Below are positions 1-6,096 of a stretch of 10,482 bases of DNA, one piece after another. The position numbers were made by a program, and so were the translations under genes. Source of the DNA: Natronohydrobacter sp. (GTDB lineage Bacteria > Pseudomonadota > Alphaproteobacteria > Rhodobacterales > Rhodobacteraceae); contig SKRP01000342.1 of the NCBI GenBank assembly GCA_007118445.1, positions 1-10,482 on the forward strand, in the 5' to 3' direction. The notes under the pieces were generated by a model. That model was given only the letters and a program-made list of their open reading frames with translations, made no database searches and was not told the origin of the DNA. The first letter of the stretch is position 1. Each line of letters opens with the position of its first letter.

Positions 1-48
1 CCCGTGCGCCTGCTGCGCCTGCGCCCCAGACCGGACGGGAGCCATATC

Positions 49-1479
49 ATGCTGCGTGACTGCGATTCTGATTTTCTGGCGCAACTGGCCCGCGCGCTGC
101 CAGAGGGCAGGCTTGTCGCACCCGAACCCCGCTTTCTGGAAGAACCGCGCGGGCGTTGGCAGGGCCGGGCAGGGGCCGTGGCCCTGCCGCGCAGCACCGA
201 CGAGGTCGCCGCGATCCTGCGCGCCTGCCATGATGCGCGGGTGGGGGTCGTGCCCTATGGCGGTGGCACCGGGCTGGTCGGCGGCCAGATCAGCGCAGAG
301 GGGCCCATGCCGCTGATCCTGTCGCTGGACCGGATGCAGGCCATCCGCGCAAGTTACCCGTCCGAGAATGTGCTGGTGGTCGAGGCGGGCGCGATCCTGG
401 CCGATGTCCAGCGCGCGGCAGAGGCGGCGGGGCGGCTGTTTCCGCTTTCGCTGGCCTCGGAAGGGTCGGCGCGGATCGGGGGCTTGCTGGCGACGAATGC
501 GGGCGGGGTGAATGTGCTGCGCTATGGCAATGCCCGCGATCAGGTGCTGGGGCTGGAAGTGGTGCTGGCCGATGGACGTATCTGGAACGGGCTGAAGCGG
601 TTGCGCAAGGATAATACCGGCTATGATCTGCGCCATCTGATGATCGGCTCCGAGGGCACGCTGGGCGTGATCACCGCTGCCAGCCTGCGGCTGGTCCCGC
701 GCCCGGCGCGCATGGGGGCCGCGCTGATGGTGGTGGACAGCCCCGAGGCCGCGCTCAAGCTGCTGGCGCGTGGGCAGGCGCATCTGGGCGATGCGATTTC
801 GGCTTTCGAGCTGATCGGGGGGATGGGGCTGGCCTTTCTGGCCGAGACCATGCCGCAGGTCCGCCAGCCCTTTGCGACCGCGCCTGACTGGATGGTGCTG
901 ATCGATCTGGGACTGCCCGAAGCCCTTGCCCCCGAAACGGCGCTGGAGGCGCTCTTTGCCGATGCTTTCGAGGCCGGGCTGGTGCGCGATGGTGTCATCG
1001 CCACGACGCTTGCGCAGCGGGCCGAGTTCTGGACCTTGCGCGAATCGCTGCCCGAGGCCAATCGCCGGATCGGGTCGATTTCCAGCCATGACATTTCGCT
1101 GCCGCTCTCGGAATTGCCGGGTTTCATCACCCGCGCGGGGCCTGCGCTGGCGCGGATCAATACCTACCGGATCGCCTGTTTCGGCCATCTGGGGGATGGC
1201 AACCTGCATTACAATGTCTTTCCGCTGCAGGGGCGCAGCCGCGCGGATCATGTGCATGAGCGCGACGCGATCAAGACCTGTGTGCATGATCTGGTGCATG
1301 AGATGGGCGGATCGGTCAGCGCCGAACACGGGATCGGGCGGCTGAAAACCAGCGATCTGATCCGCTATGGCGACCCTGTGAAACTGGCGGCGATGCGCGC
1401 GATCAAGCAGTCGCTCGACCCGCGCGGGATCCTCAACCCCGGTGCCGTGCTAGCGAATGGTGAAATGCAGCGCGAATAG
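49..1479 (+). CDS. FAD-binding oxidoreductase, probably D-2-hydroxyglutarate dehydrogenase (VAO/GlcD family)
   Basis: A 476-aa flavoprotein predicted to oxidise a D-2-hydroxyacid to the 2-oxoacid. The N-terminal FAD-binding half (about 40-220) carries PYGGGTGLVGG (69-79), SEGSARIGGLLATNAGG (137-153) and RKDNTGYDLRHLMIGSEGTLG (starting at 186), wording typical of the D-2-hydroxyglutarate dehydrogenase branch. The C-terminal FAD-oxidase domain has FWTLRE (327-332), GHLGDGNLH (379-387) and SAEHGIG (424-430), whose histidines and acid are expected to bind metal and substrate. There is no signal peptide, so it should be cytoplasmic. I chose the ATG at 49 because GGGAG lies at 37-41, 7 nt ahead; the frame is open to the window edge and a GTG at 4 is possible but has no visible ribosome binding site. 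Characterised relatives can pass electrons to ETF, and ETF-QO lies 3 kb away. D-lactate or glycolate dehydrogenase is the main alternative. Family is certain; substrate is inferred. The last 30 nt overlap azlD tail to tail. Confidence 0.9.
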   Translation: MLRDCDSDFLAQLARALPEGRLVAPEPRFLEEPRGRWQGRAGAVALPRSTDEVAAILRACHDARVGVVPYGGGTGLVGGQISAEGPMPLILSLDRMQAIRASYPSENVLVVEAGAILADVQRAAEAAGRLFPLSLASEGSARIGGLLATNAGGVNVLRYGNARDQVLGLEVVLADGRIWNGLKRLRKDNTGYDLRHLMIGSEGTLGVITAASLRLVPRPARMGAALMVVDSPEAALKLLARGQAHLGDAISAFELIGGMGLAFLAETMPQVRQPFATAPDWMVLIDLGLPEALAPETALEALFADAFEAGLVRDGVIATTLAQRAEFWTLRESLPEANRRIGSISSHDISLPLSELPGFITRAGPALARINTYRIACFGHLGDGNLHYNVFPLQGRSRADHVHERDAIKTCVHDLVHEMGGSVSAEHGIGRLKTSDLIRYGDPVKLAAMRAIKQSLDPRGILNPGAVLANGEMQRE

Positions 1480-1779
1480 CATTGCAGCCCCCCCGAAAAT
1501 CGTAAGCGTCGCGTTCCGGGTCCAGAGGCTGATCGCAATCGTCGCCACCGCCGCGCCCAGCCGCACCGGATCGAGCGTGCCGCCTGTGGCCTGCGGAAAC
1601 AGGATCAGCGGCGTGATCATGCCGGGCATGATCGCGACGGCGGTGAAGCGCAGATGGCGCAAGACCCATTCGGGCAGATCGCGCCCGCCGATCAGGCCCA
1701 GAAAGGACAGCCGCAACAGGTAGGATCCAAGCCCCAGTGCGATGATGATAGCCCAGATCTGTGCATCGCTGAGGCTCAT
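1450..1779 (-). CDS. azlD: AzlD family branched-chain amino-acid exporter small subunit
   Basis: A 109-aa hydrophobic protein, the small partner of the AzlCD exporter in the inner membrane; characterised pairs export branched-chain amino acids or analogues. Hydrophobic stretches lie at about 8-31, 43-63 and 73-88, with a fourth near 91-106. AzlD hallmarks visible are the SYLLR segment (19-23), LPEWVLRHLRFTAVAIMPGM (35-54) and a TRN followed by a glycine-containing hydrophobic tail (87-98). Length is normal for the family. The start ATG overlaps the azlC stop in an ATGA, and GAAGG lies 8 nt upstream inside azlC, so the two are translationally coupled. The 3' end runs 30 nt into the convergent flavoprotein gene, leaving no intergenic room for a terminator. 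Substrate specificity cannot be read from the sequence. Confidence 0.9.
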   Translation of the reverse strand: MSLSDAQIWAIIIALGLGSYLLRLSFLGLIGGRDLPEWVLRHLRFTAVAIMPGMITPLILFPQATGGTLDPVRLGAAVATIAISLWTRNATLTIFGGAAMLFALHFTIR

Positions 1780-2483
1780 GGCGCGCGCCTTCGGGTGATC
1801 TGACGCTCGACCTCAGCCCCGGCCATCATGGCGAGAAGCGCTGCGACCAGCAGGCCCAGATTGAAGGGCAGGAAGGCAAAGACCAGAACGCCGATGATCG
1901 AGACCAGCGCTGCGACCACATGGGCGGCAGAGCGCAGCATGGGCACGATCAGCGCGAGAAAGGTGATCGGCACGGCGAAATCGATCGGCAGGCCCGCCGG
2001 GATATTTGCCCCCAGCGCCGCGCCCGCCCAGGTCGCCAGATACCACAGCGGCACGACCGGAGCGGCGACACCGATGAAATAGGCGAGTTTCTGCGCCGGG
2101 GTCATTTCGGGGCGTTGTTCATAGGCGAGGGTCGAGGCCGCATAGACCTGATCGACCATCACATAGGAGACCAGCCCGCGCTTCCACCATGCGACGCGCC
2201 CCATATGCGGCGCGAGCGCGGCCGAATACATCGCCATGCGCAGATTTACCGCCAGCGCGGCGGCGAGCACGATCAGCACCGGGGCATTCTCGACCATCAT
2301 CTGCAGCGCCACGAATTGCGCGGCCCCCGCGATGACCAGCACCGAAAACCCCATGACCTGCGCGATGTTCAGCCCGGCCTCGGTCGCGACCACGCCAAAC
2401 ACCGCGCCGAATGGCACGATCACCAGGATGAAGGGCGCACCTGCGCGGAAGCCCTGCCAGAAATCACGCGGGAGAGGGGTCAT
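1776..2483 (-). CDS. azlC: AzlC family branched-chain amino-acid exporter large subunit
   Basis: A 235-aa inner-membrane protein, the large subunit of the AzlCD exporter. Family motifs in order are PFGAVFGVVATEAGLNIAQ (24-42) leading into a small-residue helix ending AGAAQF (52-57), NLRMAMYSAALAPH (80-93) and a DQVYA segment (111-115). These are followed by a loop and four more hydrophobic stretches (about 134-155, 168-185, 188-206, 207-222) and a basic tail. The reading frame stays open upstream to 2738, but that extension is cysteine- and proline-rich with no family resemblance. The ATG at 2483 is chosen because it has AAAGG 8 nt upstream and gives the normal family length. It overlaps azlD by 4 nt. 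No Lrp or AzlB regulator gene is adjacent, which is where some relatives keep one; control would have to come from the 166-nt upstream gap or from elsewhere. Confidence 0.92.
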   Translation of the reverse strand: MTPLPRDFWQGFRAGAPFILVIVPFGAVFGVVATEAGLNIAQVMGFSVLVIAGAAQFVALQMMVENAPVLIVLAAALAVNLRMAMYSAALAPHMGRVAWWKRGLVSYVMVDQVYAASTLAYEQRPEMTPAQKLAYFIGVAAPVVPLWYLATWAGAALGANIPAGLPIDFAVPITFLALIVPMLRSAAHVVAALVSIIGVLVFAFLPFNLGLLVAALLAMMAGAEVERQITRRRAP

Positions 2484-2649
2484 GGAATGGGCCTTTCGGT
2501 GGGAGAAAGCGGCTTTGCGCCAGCCGGGGGCGGTGTCATGCGGCGCGGCGATGCGCCAGGCGCGAAGCGGCTTTTTTGAGTATTTTTGGCAAGATGAAAC
2601 CTGCAGGTCAGACTCGTCATTTGATCGGCTGCGCATTTCACAAGGCGGC
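2484..2649. other. Intergenic gap upstream of azlC with AT-rich motif and repeated palindrome
   Basis: This 166-nt non-coding gap separates the end of the unknown membrane protein gene from azlC, both on the minus strand, so it should hold the azlCD promoter and perhaps the end of the greA transcript. It contains an AT-rich stretch at 2572-2600 standing out from GC-rich surroundings, a 10-bp palindrome ACCTGCAGGT at 2599-2608, and two copies of AAGCGGCTTT (2507-2516 and 2565-2574). I could not find a convincing -35/-10 pair or a clean hairpin followed by a T tract on the minus strand. Confidence 0.5.
2572..2600 (+). repeat. Candidate dispersed intergenic motif (GAGTATTTTTGGCAAGATG type)
   Basis: A run of six T is followed by GAGTATTTTTGGCAAGATG and AAAC. 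From memory, near-identical strings recur between genes in Rhodobacteraceae chromosomes, often just downstream of GC-rich stems. That is recollection and not something this window can show, since only one copy is present. Orientation is assigned by the T run. Both flanking genes read on the minus strand, so if it is a terminator element of the plus strand it lies antisense to them. Its role is unknown to me. Confidence 0.35.
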
Positions 2650-3642
2650 TCAGCGTGAGAAGACGCCCGAGACCCGCCCCAGCAGCATGAAGGCGCGGGC
2701 GGTTCGTGTGTCGGAAAAGCCAGTGATCTGGCTGTCATCGGCCTGTGGCTCGATCTGCGCGAAAACCCGGTCGAATTCGCGCAGGAAAAAATGCGCGGCG
2801 GCGCGGAATTCAGGGTCAGAGCGCATCCGGCCCGAGGTGATGGCCAGGCAGGAGCGGTCCCGGACCCCGCCCAGCGGTGCGATCAGCGCCCCGCGCCGGC
2901 CTTGCGCGAAGGCGCGCCAGAATTCGGGCCGCGCCCGGTCAGGGCGCAGGTCATCCATGTAGATGCCTTCCTGCGCCAGCCGGGTCAGCACATCCTGCGC
3001 GGCCCGGATCAAGGGTGCTAGGCGCGGATCGGCGAGAGCCGTGCGCAGCGCCGCGAAACCGGCTGTGTCATGCTCGGTTTCGGGGAAATTCAGCGCCCGG
3101 ATCACCTCATCGACCGGCGGCAGGGTCGCAGGGGTCGCGCCTTCGCCGTCAAAGATCATCGCGGGTTGATCGGGCAGGAGCGGTTGCGCGGCGGGCAGGG
3201 CCGCAGGGGTTTCACTGCGGCTGCGCTTTGAGAAGAACATGGCGAGCTCGGTCTCGGCTTCGGCCTTCGCGGCCCTGAGGTCGGTGAGCGCCGGGTCCGC
3301 TGTCGGTTGCGTGGCGTTGCAGCCTGCGTCGCGCTGCAGGAGTGACTGGCGCAGCTCGTCGATACTGCCCTGCAGATGGCGGGTCTCGGAACTGAGCGAC
3401 CAGGTCGCGGCGGCCACCAGCAGCCCGAGCGTGACCACGACTGCGGGCATGAAACAGGCCAGCGCCAGCATGGTCAGGGTGAGCGGGTCCATGCTGTCGA
3501 ATTCTGCCAGCACCGAAAAGCCCAGCCCCGATGCGATCCACAGCAGCAGCGCCAGAACCCGCGCCACACGCGGATCGATGCCCCGCGCCCGGCGGGCCGG
3601 GGCGGGTATGCTGTCAGATATATCGGATCGAGAGGATCTCAT
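2650..3642 (-). CDS. Uncharacterised membrane protein with two N-terminal TM helices, downstream of greA
   Basis: I do not recognise a named family. From the ATG at 3642 it is 330 aa. A basic N-terminus (RRARGIDPR, 17-25) precedes TM1 (about 27-47) and TM2 (about 56-80). Then comes a charged, probably coiled-coil stretch (82-104 and 118-140), a proline/alanine-rich linker (143-178), and a folded-looking C-terminal domain (179-330) with ALNFPETEHD (183-192), GIYMDDLRPDRARPEFWRAF (226-245) and a phenylalanine-rich helix (285-296). The topology suggests an inner-membrane hairpin with a large soluble C-terminal domain, probably cytoplasmic. The start is uncertain: the frame is open to 3690, and the chosen ATG has only a weak GGTGGTG upstream; a GTG at 3567 would start right at TM1. 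With the chosen start it overlaps the greA end by 29 nt, so it is probably cotranscribed and coupled. Reality of the gene is well supported by the coherent hydrophobic pattern and codon use; function is unknown. Confidence 0.8.
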   Translation of the reverse strand: MRSSRSDISDSIPAPARRARGIDPRVARVLALLLWIASGLGFSVLAEFDSMDPLTLTMLALACFMPAVVVTLGLLVAAATWSLSSETRHLQGSIDELRQSLLQRDAGCNATQPTADPALTDLRAAKAEAETELAMFFSKRSRSETPAALPAAQPLLPDQPAMIFDGEGATPATLPPVDEVIRALNFPETEHDTAGFAALRTALADPRLAPLIRAAQDVLTRLAQEGIYMDDLRPDRARPEFWRAFAQGRRGALIAPLGGVRDRSCLAITSGRMRSDPEFRAAAHFFLREFDRVFAQIEPQADDSQITGFSDTRTARAFMLLGRVSGVFSR

Positions 3643-4084
3643 AGCTGCGTGCACCACCGGGAGTTTGCACCTCGACACTGTCGCCTTCATCCTTGCCGAT
3701 CAGGGCGCGTGCGAGCGGGGCTTTCAGGTTCAGCAGTCCCTTTTCCAGATCGGCCTCGGGTTCCCCCACGATCTGAAAGCTGCGCTCTTCATCCGTGTCT
3801 TCATCGACCAGCGTGACGGTCGCACCGAATTTTACCGACCCCGACAGTTTTGCCGGATCGATCACTTCCGCGCGTGACAGGATGGATTCGAGCTCCTTGA
3901 TGCGGCCCTCGATGAAGCTCTGCTTTTCGCGGGCCGCGTGATATTCGGCATTTTCCGACAGGTCGCCATGCTCGCGCGCCTCGGAAATGGCGCGGATGAT
4001 GGCGGGGCGCTCGTCGGATTTGAGCTTGCGCAATTCTGTGTCCAGCATCTGCTGACCAGTGCGTGTCAGGGGCAGTTTGTCCAT
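3614..4084 (-). CDS. greA: Transcription elongation factor GreA
   Basis: A 156-aa protein, against 158 aa in E. coli. GreA enters the RNA polymerase secondary channel and stimulates cleavage of backtracked transcripts. The N-terminal antiparallel coiled coil spans about 1-75, with the tip GDLSENAEY (40-48) placing D41 and E44 exactly where the catalytic acids sit in E. coli. Next comes the signature REKQSFIEGRIKELE (52-66), and the C-terminal FKBP-like domain (about 80-156) includes FGATVTL and GDSVEV. The ATG at 4084 is chosen over an in-frame ATG at 4096 because GGGACGAG lies just ahead of it and it gives the usual MDK-L-P-x-T opening. The upstream leader contains a terminator-like hairpin ending about 15 nt before the ribosome binding site, suggesting attenuation. 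Downstream, an unknown membrane protein gene overlaps its last 29 nt. Confidence 0.96.
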   Translation of the reverse strand: MDKLPLTRTGQQMLDTELRKLKSDERPAIIRAISEAREHGDLSENAEYHAAREKQSFIEGRIKELESILSRAEVIDPAKLSGSVKFGATVTLVDEDTDEERSFQIVGEPEADLEKGLLNLKAPLARALIGKDEGDSVEVQTPGGARSYEILSIRYI

Positions 4085-4100
4085 GTCTCGTCCCATCAGA

Positions 4101-4140
4101 AGAAAAAAGACCGCCCTCGGCAGGGCCGGGGCTGTCTTTT
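4101..4140 (-). terminator. Intrinsic-terminator-like hairpin in the greA leader (possible attenuator)
   Basis: Read on the minus strand, a stem forms between 4140-4126 and 4120-4105. AAAAGAC pairs with GTCTTTT, one mismatch follows, then GCCC with GGGC, then CGG with CCG beside a single-base bulge, closing on a 5-nt loop. The descending arm runs straight into a T-rich tail (TTTTTTCTTC, 4108-4099). The only gene upstream on this strand is antisense to it (ETF-QO is divergent), so this is not the terminator of another gene. It sits between the likely greA promoter and the greA ribosome binding site at about 4086-4093. The structure is seen directly; attenuation is inferred by analogy with the E. 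coli greA leader, which yields the GraL RNAs. Confidence 0.65.
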
Positions 4141-4186
4141 GCGTCAGAGACCATCTGAGCGCACAGGCGCGATGATTGCAAGCATA

Positions 4187-4215
4187 ATGACAGGGGTGGG
4201 AAAATTGCGGCGCAA
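4187..4215 (-). promoter_or_regulatory. Candidate greA promoter
   Basis: On the minus strand TTGCGC (4215-4210) is followed after 17 nt by TGTCAT (4192-4187), matching the sigma-70 consensus at 3 of 6 and 4 of 6 positions. Transcription would start near 4180 and give a leader of about 95 nt that includes the hairpin at 4140-4105. Another reading is TTGCAA and TCAGAT nearer the gene. The match is weak and unproven. Confidence 0.3.
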
Positions 4216-4260
4216 GGTCGCGATCCCATGCTGCGACGCCGCGTCCGGATTGACCTTGCG
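4211..4260. repeat. 9-bp inverted repeat in the greA / ETF-QO divergent region
   Basis: CGCAAGGTC at 4211-4219 is matched by its exact reverse complement GACCTTGCG at 4252-4260, with 32 nt between the arms and a centre-to-centre distance of about 41 bp (roughly four helical turns). The left arm overlaps the candidate greA -35 box and the right arm overlaps the candidate ETF-QO -35 box. It may be an operator seen by both promoters, or only two similar -35 regions facing opposite ways. Confidence 0.5.
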
Positions 4261-4279
4261 GCGTGGGCTGGGCTAGGGG
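4250..4279 (+). promoter_or_regulatory. Candidate ETF-QO promoter
   Basis: TTGACC (4250-4255) matches the sigma-70 -35 consensus at 5 of 6 positions. After 18 nt, TAGGGT (4274-4279) is a poor -10 (3 of 6). A strong -35 with a weak -10 is common in GC-rich alphaproteobacteria. Transcription would start near 4286, leaving a leader of about 48 nt to the ATG at 4334 with AGGAG at 4324-4328. Confidence 0.4.
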
Positions 4280-4333
4280 TATGCGCAAGATTATGTCCAA
4301 CCCGCCCTGCCACGCGCAAGAACAGGAGCAGCG

Positions 4334-5980
4334 ATGTCCGAGATTGTCCGCGAAGCCATGGAATATGATGTCGTGATCGTGGGCGCGGGGCCTGCGGGTC
4401 TGTCAGCGGCGATCCGTCTGAAGCAGCTTGACAGCGATCTGTCCGTCGTGGTGCTGGAAAAGGGCTCGGAAGTGGGCGCGCATATCCTGTCGGGCGCAGT
4501 GCTGGACCCGTGCGGTCTGGATGCGCTGATGCCGGACTGGAAAGAGCGCGGCGCGCCGATCAAGGTCGAGGTCAGGAAAGACAATTTCTACATGCTGGGC
4601 GAGGCGGGCGCGCTGCGGGTGCCGAATTTCCCCATGCCGCCGCTGATGAACAATCATGGCAATTACATCGTCTCGATGGCCAATGTCTGCCGCTGGATGG
4701 CCGAACAGGCCGAAGAACTGGGGGTCGAGATTTTTCCTGGCATGGCGGCGTCAGAACTGGTCTATGACGGGGATCGGGTCAAGGGTGTCGTCGCCGGTGA
4801 ATTCGGCAAGAACGCTGATGGCACGCCCGGCGATGGCTATGAGCCGGGGATGGAGTTGCACGGCAAATATGTGTTCCTGTCCGAAGGCGTGCGCGGGTCG
4901 CTGTCCAAGGAAGTGATGGCGAAATACGACCTGTCCAAAGGCAAGGAGCCGCAGAAATTCGGCCTTGGCATGAAGGAAATCTGGGAAATCGACCCGGAGA
5001 AGCATCATGAAGGCACGGTCACGCATACGATGGGCTGGCCGCTGGGCAAGAATGCGGGCGGCGGCAGTTTCATCTATCATTTCGAAAATAATCAGATCCT
5101 GATCGGTTTTGTCGTGCATCTGAATTACGAGAACCCGTATCTGTCGCCCTATCAGGAATTCCAGCGCTTCAAGCATCACCCGATGGTCGCGGAATTGCTG
5201 AAAGGGGCCAAGCGCGTGGCTTACGGCGCCCGCGCGATCAGCGAGGGCGGCTATCAGTCAATCCCGAAACTCACCTTCCCCGGCGGCGCGCTGCTGGGCT
5301 GTTCGGCCGGGCTGGTGAATGTGCCGCGCATCAAGGGCAATCACAATGCGATGCTCTCGGGCAAGGCCGCAGCCGAGGCCGCGCATGACGCGATCAAGGC
5401 AGGCCGCGAAGGCGATGAACTGACCGCCTATGAGAAGGATTTGCGCGAAGGAGCGGTCGGAAAAGACCTTAAAAAGGTCCGCAATGTCAAACCGATGTGG
5501 TCGAAATGGGGGCTTTTGCCTTCGTTGGGTCTGGGCGGTTTCGATATGTGGACCAACACGATGGGCTTCTCGCTTTTCGGCACCATGCCGCATGGCAAGA
5601 CCGACGCCAAGGCCACGGGCGAGGCAAAGAAACACAAGCCCATCGACTACCCCAAACCCGATGGTGTGCTGTCTTTCGACCGGCTGACCAATGTGGCCTA
5701 TTCCTTCACCAACCATGAAGAAAGCCAGCCCGCGCATCTGACGTTGAAAGACCCGTCCATCCCGATCAGTGTCAACCTGCCCAAATATGCCGAACCCGCG
5801 CAGCGCTATTGTCCAGCAGGCGTCTATGAAGTGGTCGAGGAAGAGGGCAAGGACGCGCGTTTCGTGATCAACTTCCAGAATTGCGTGCATTGCAAGACCT
5901 GCGACATCAAGGATCCCAGCCAGAATATCAACTGGGTCACACCGCAGGGCGGGGATGGACCGAATTATCCGAATATGTAA
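4334..5980 (+). CDS. etfD: Electron transfer flavoprotein-ubiquinone oxidoreductase (ETF-QO)
   Basis: A 548-aa inner-membrane-associated flavoprotein that takes electrons from reduced ETF and reduces ubiquinone, linking fatty-acid, amino-acid and other ETF-dependent dehydrogenases to the respiratory chain. The N-terminal dinucleotide fold shows VVIVGAGPAGLSAAIRL (13-29) with an acidic strand end at E42. The middle contains the substrate and quinone-binding regions, including GGYQSIPKLTFPGGALLGC (305-323) and GNHNAMLSGKAAAEAA (335-350). The C-terminal 4Fe-4S domain has ligands C493, C517, C520 and C523 in RYCPAGVYEV and NCVHCKTCDIKDPSQNI, and the protein ends in the family-typical QGGDGPNYP. 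It is complete and of normal length. The start is fixed by AGGAG 5 nt before the ATG. No etfA or etfB is in the window, so its partner is encoded elsewhere. The symbol etfD is used in Pseudomonas; ETF-QO is the commoner label. Confidence 0.97.
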   Translation: MSEIVREAMEYDVVIVGAGPAGLSAAIRLKQLDSDLSVVVLEKGSEVGAHILSGAVLDPCGLDALMPDWKERGAPIKVEVRKDNFYMLGEAGALRVPNFPMPPLMNNHGNYIVSMANVCRWMAEQAEELGVEIFPGMAASELVYDGDRVKGVVAGEFGKNADGTPGDGYEPGMELHGKYVFLSEGVRGSLSKEVMAKYDLSKGKEPQKFGLGMKEIWEIDPEKHHEGTVTHTMGWPLGKNAGGGSFIYHFENNQILIGFVVHLNYENPYLSPYQEFQRFKHHPMVAELLKGAKRVAYGARAISEGGYQSIPKLTFPGGALLGCSAGLVNVPRIKGNHNAMLSGKAAAEAAHDAIKAGREGDELTAYEKDLREGAVGKDLKKVRNVKPMWSKWGLLPSLGLGGFDMWTNTMGFSLFGTMPHGKTDAKATGEAKKHKPIDYPKPDGVLSFDRLTNVAYSFTNHEESQPAHLTLKDPSIPISVNLPKYAEPAQRYCPAGVYEVVEEEGKDARFVINFQNCVHCKTCDIKDPSQNINWVTPQGGDGPNYPNM

Positions 5981-6096
5981 TAACGATCCGGCGATGTTTG
6001 CGGCGCGGGCACATGTTTCTGCGCCGACGCGATTGCCAGCATGGGGCTTGCGGCCTAGTGTTCCGGAAAACCTCTTGTAATCGGAGCACCCGCACC
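5981..6096 (+). other. Intergenic gap between ETF-QO and the TPR gene
   Basis: In these 116 nt I see a hairpin of CGGCGC (6001-6006) with GCGCCG (6021-6026) around a 14-nt loop. It lacks a following T tract, so it is a poor intrinsic terminator. TGTAAT at 6076-6081 matches a -10 box at 5 of 6 but has no -35 at a proper distance, and a start there would leave almost no leader. GGAG at 6083-6086 is the likely ribosome binding site of the next gene. Whether the TPR gene has its own promoter cannot be decided from the sequence. Confidence 0.4.

Noticed and set aside
4..48. GTG at 4 as the start of the flavoprotein gene
   Set aside because: It adds an arginine-rich tail with no visible ribosome binding site, while the ATG at 49 has GGGAG at a good distance. 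The window edge prevents certainty.
2553..2563. GCGCC-A-GGCGC palindrome before the T run as a terminator
   Set aside because: A 1-nt loop cannot form, the T run is 8 nt further on, and no plus-strand gene lies upstream to be terminated.
2484..2738. N-terminal extension of azlC by 85 codons
   Set aside because: The extension does not resemble AzlC, overlaps the end of the upstream gene, and the ATG at 2483 has a ribosome binding site and gives the family length.
6001..6026. Hairpin after ETF-QO as an intrinsic terminator
   Set aside because: The stem is only 6 bp with a 14-nt loop and no T tract follows.
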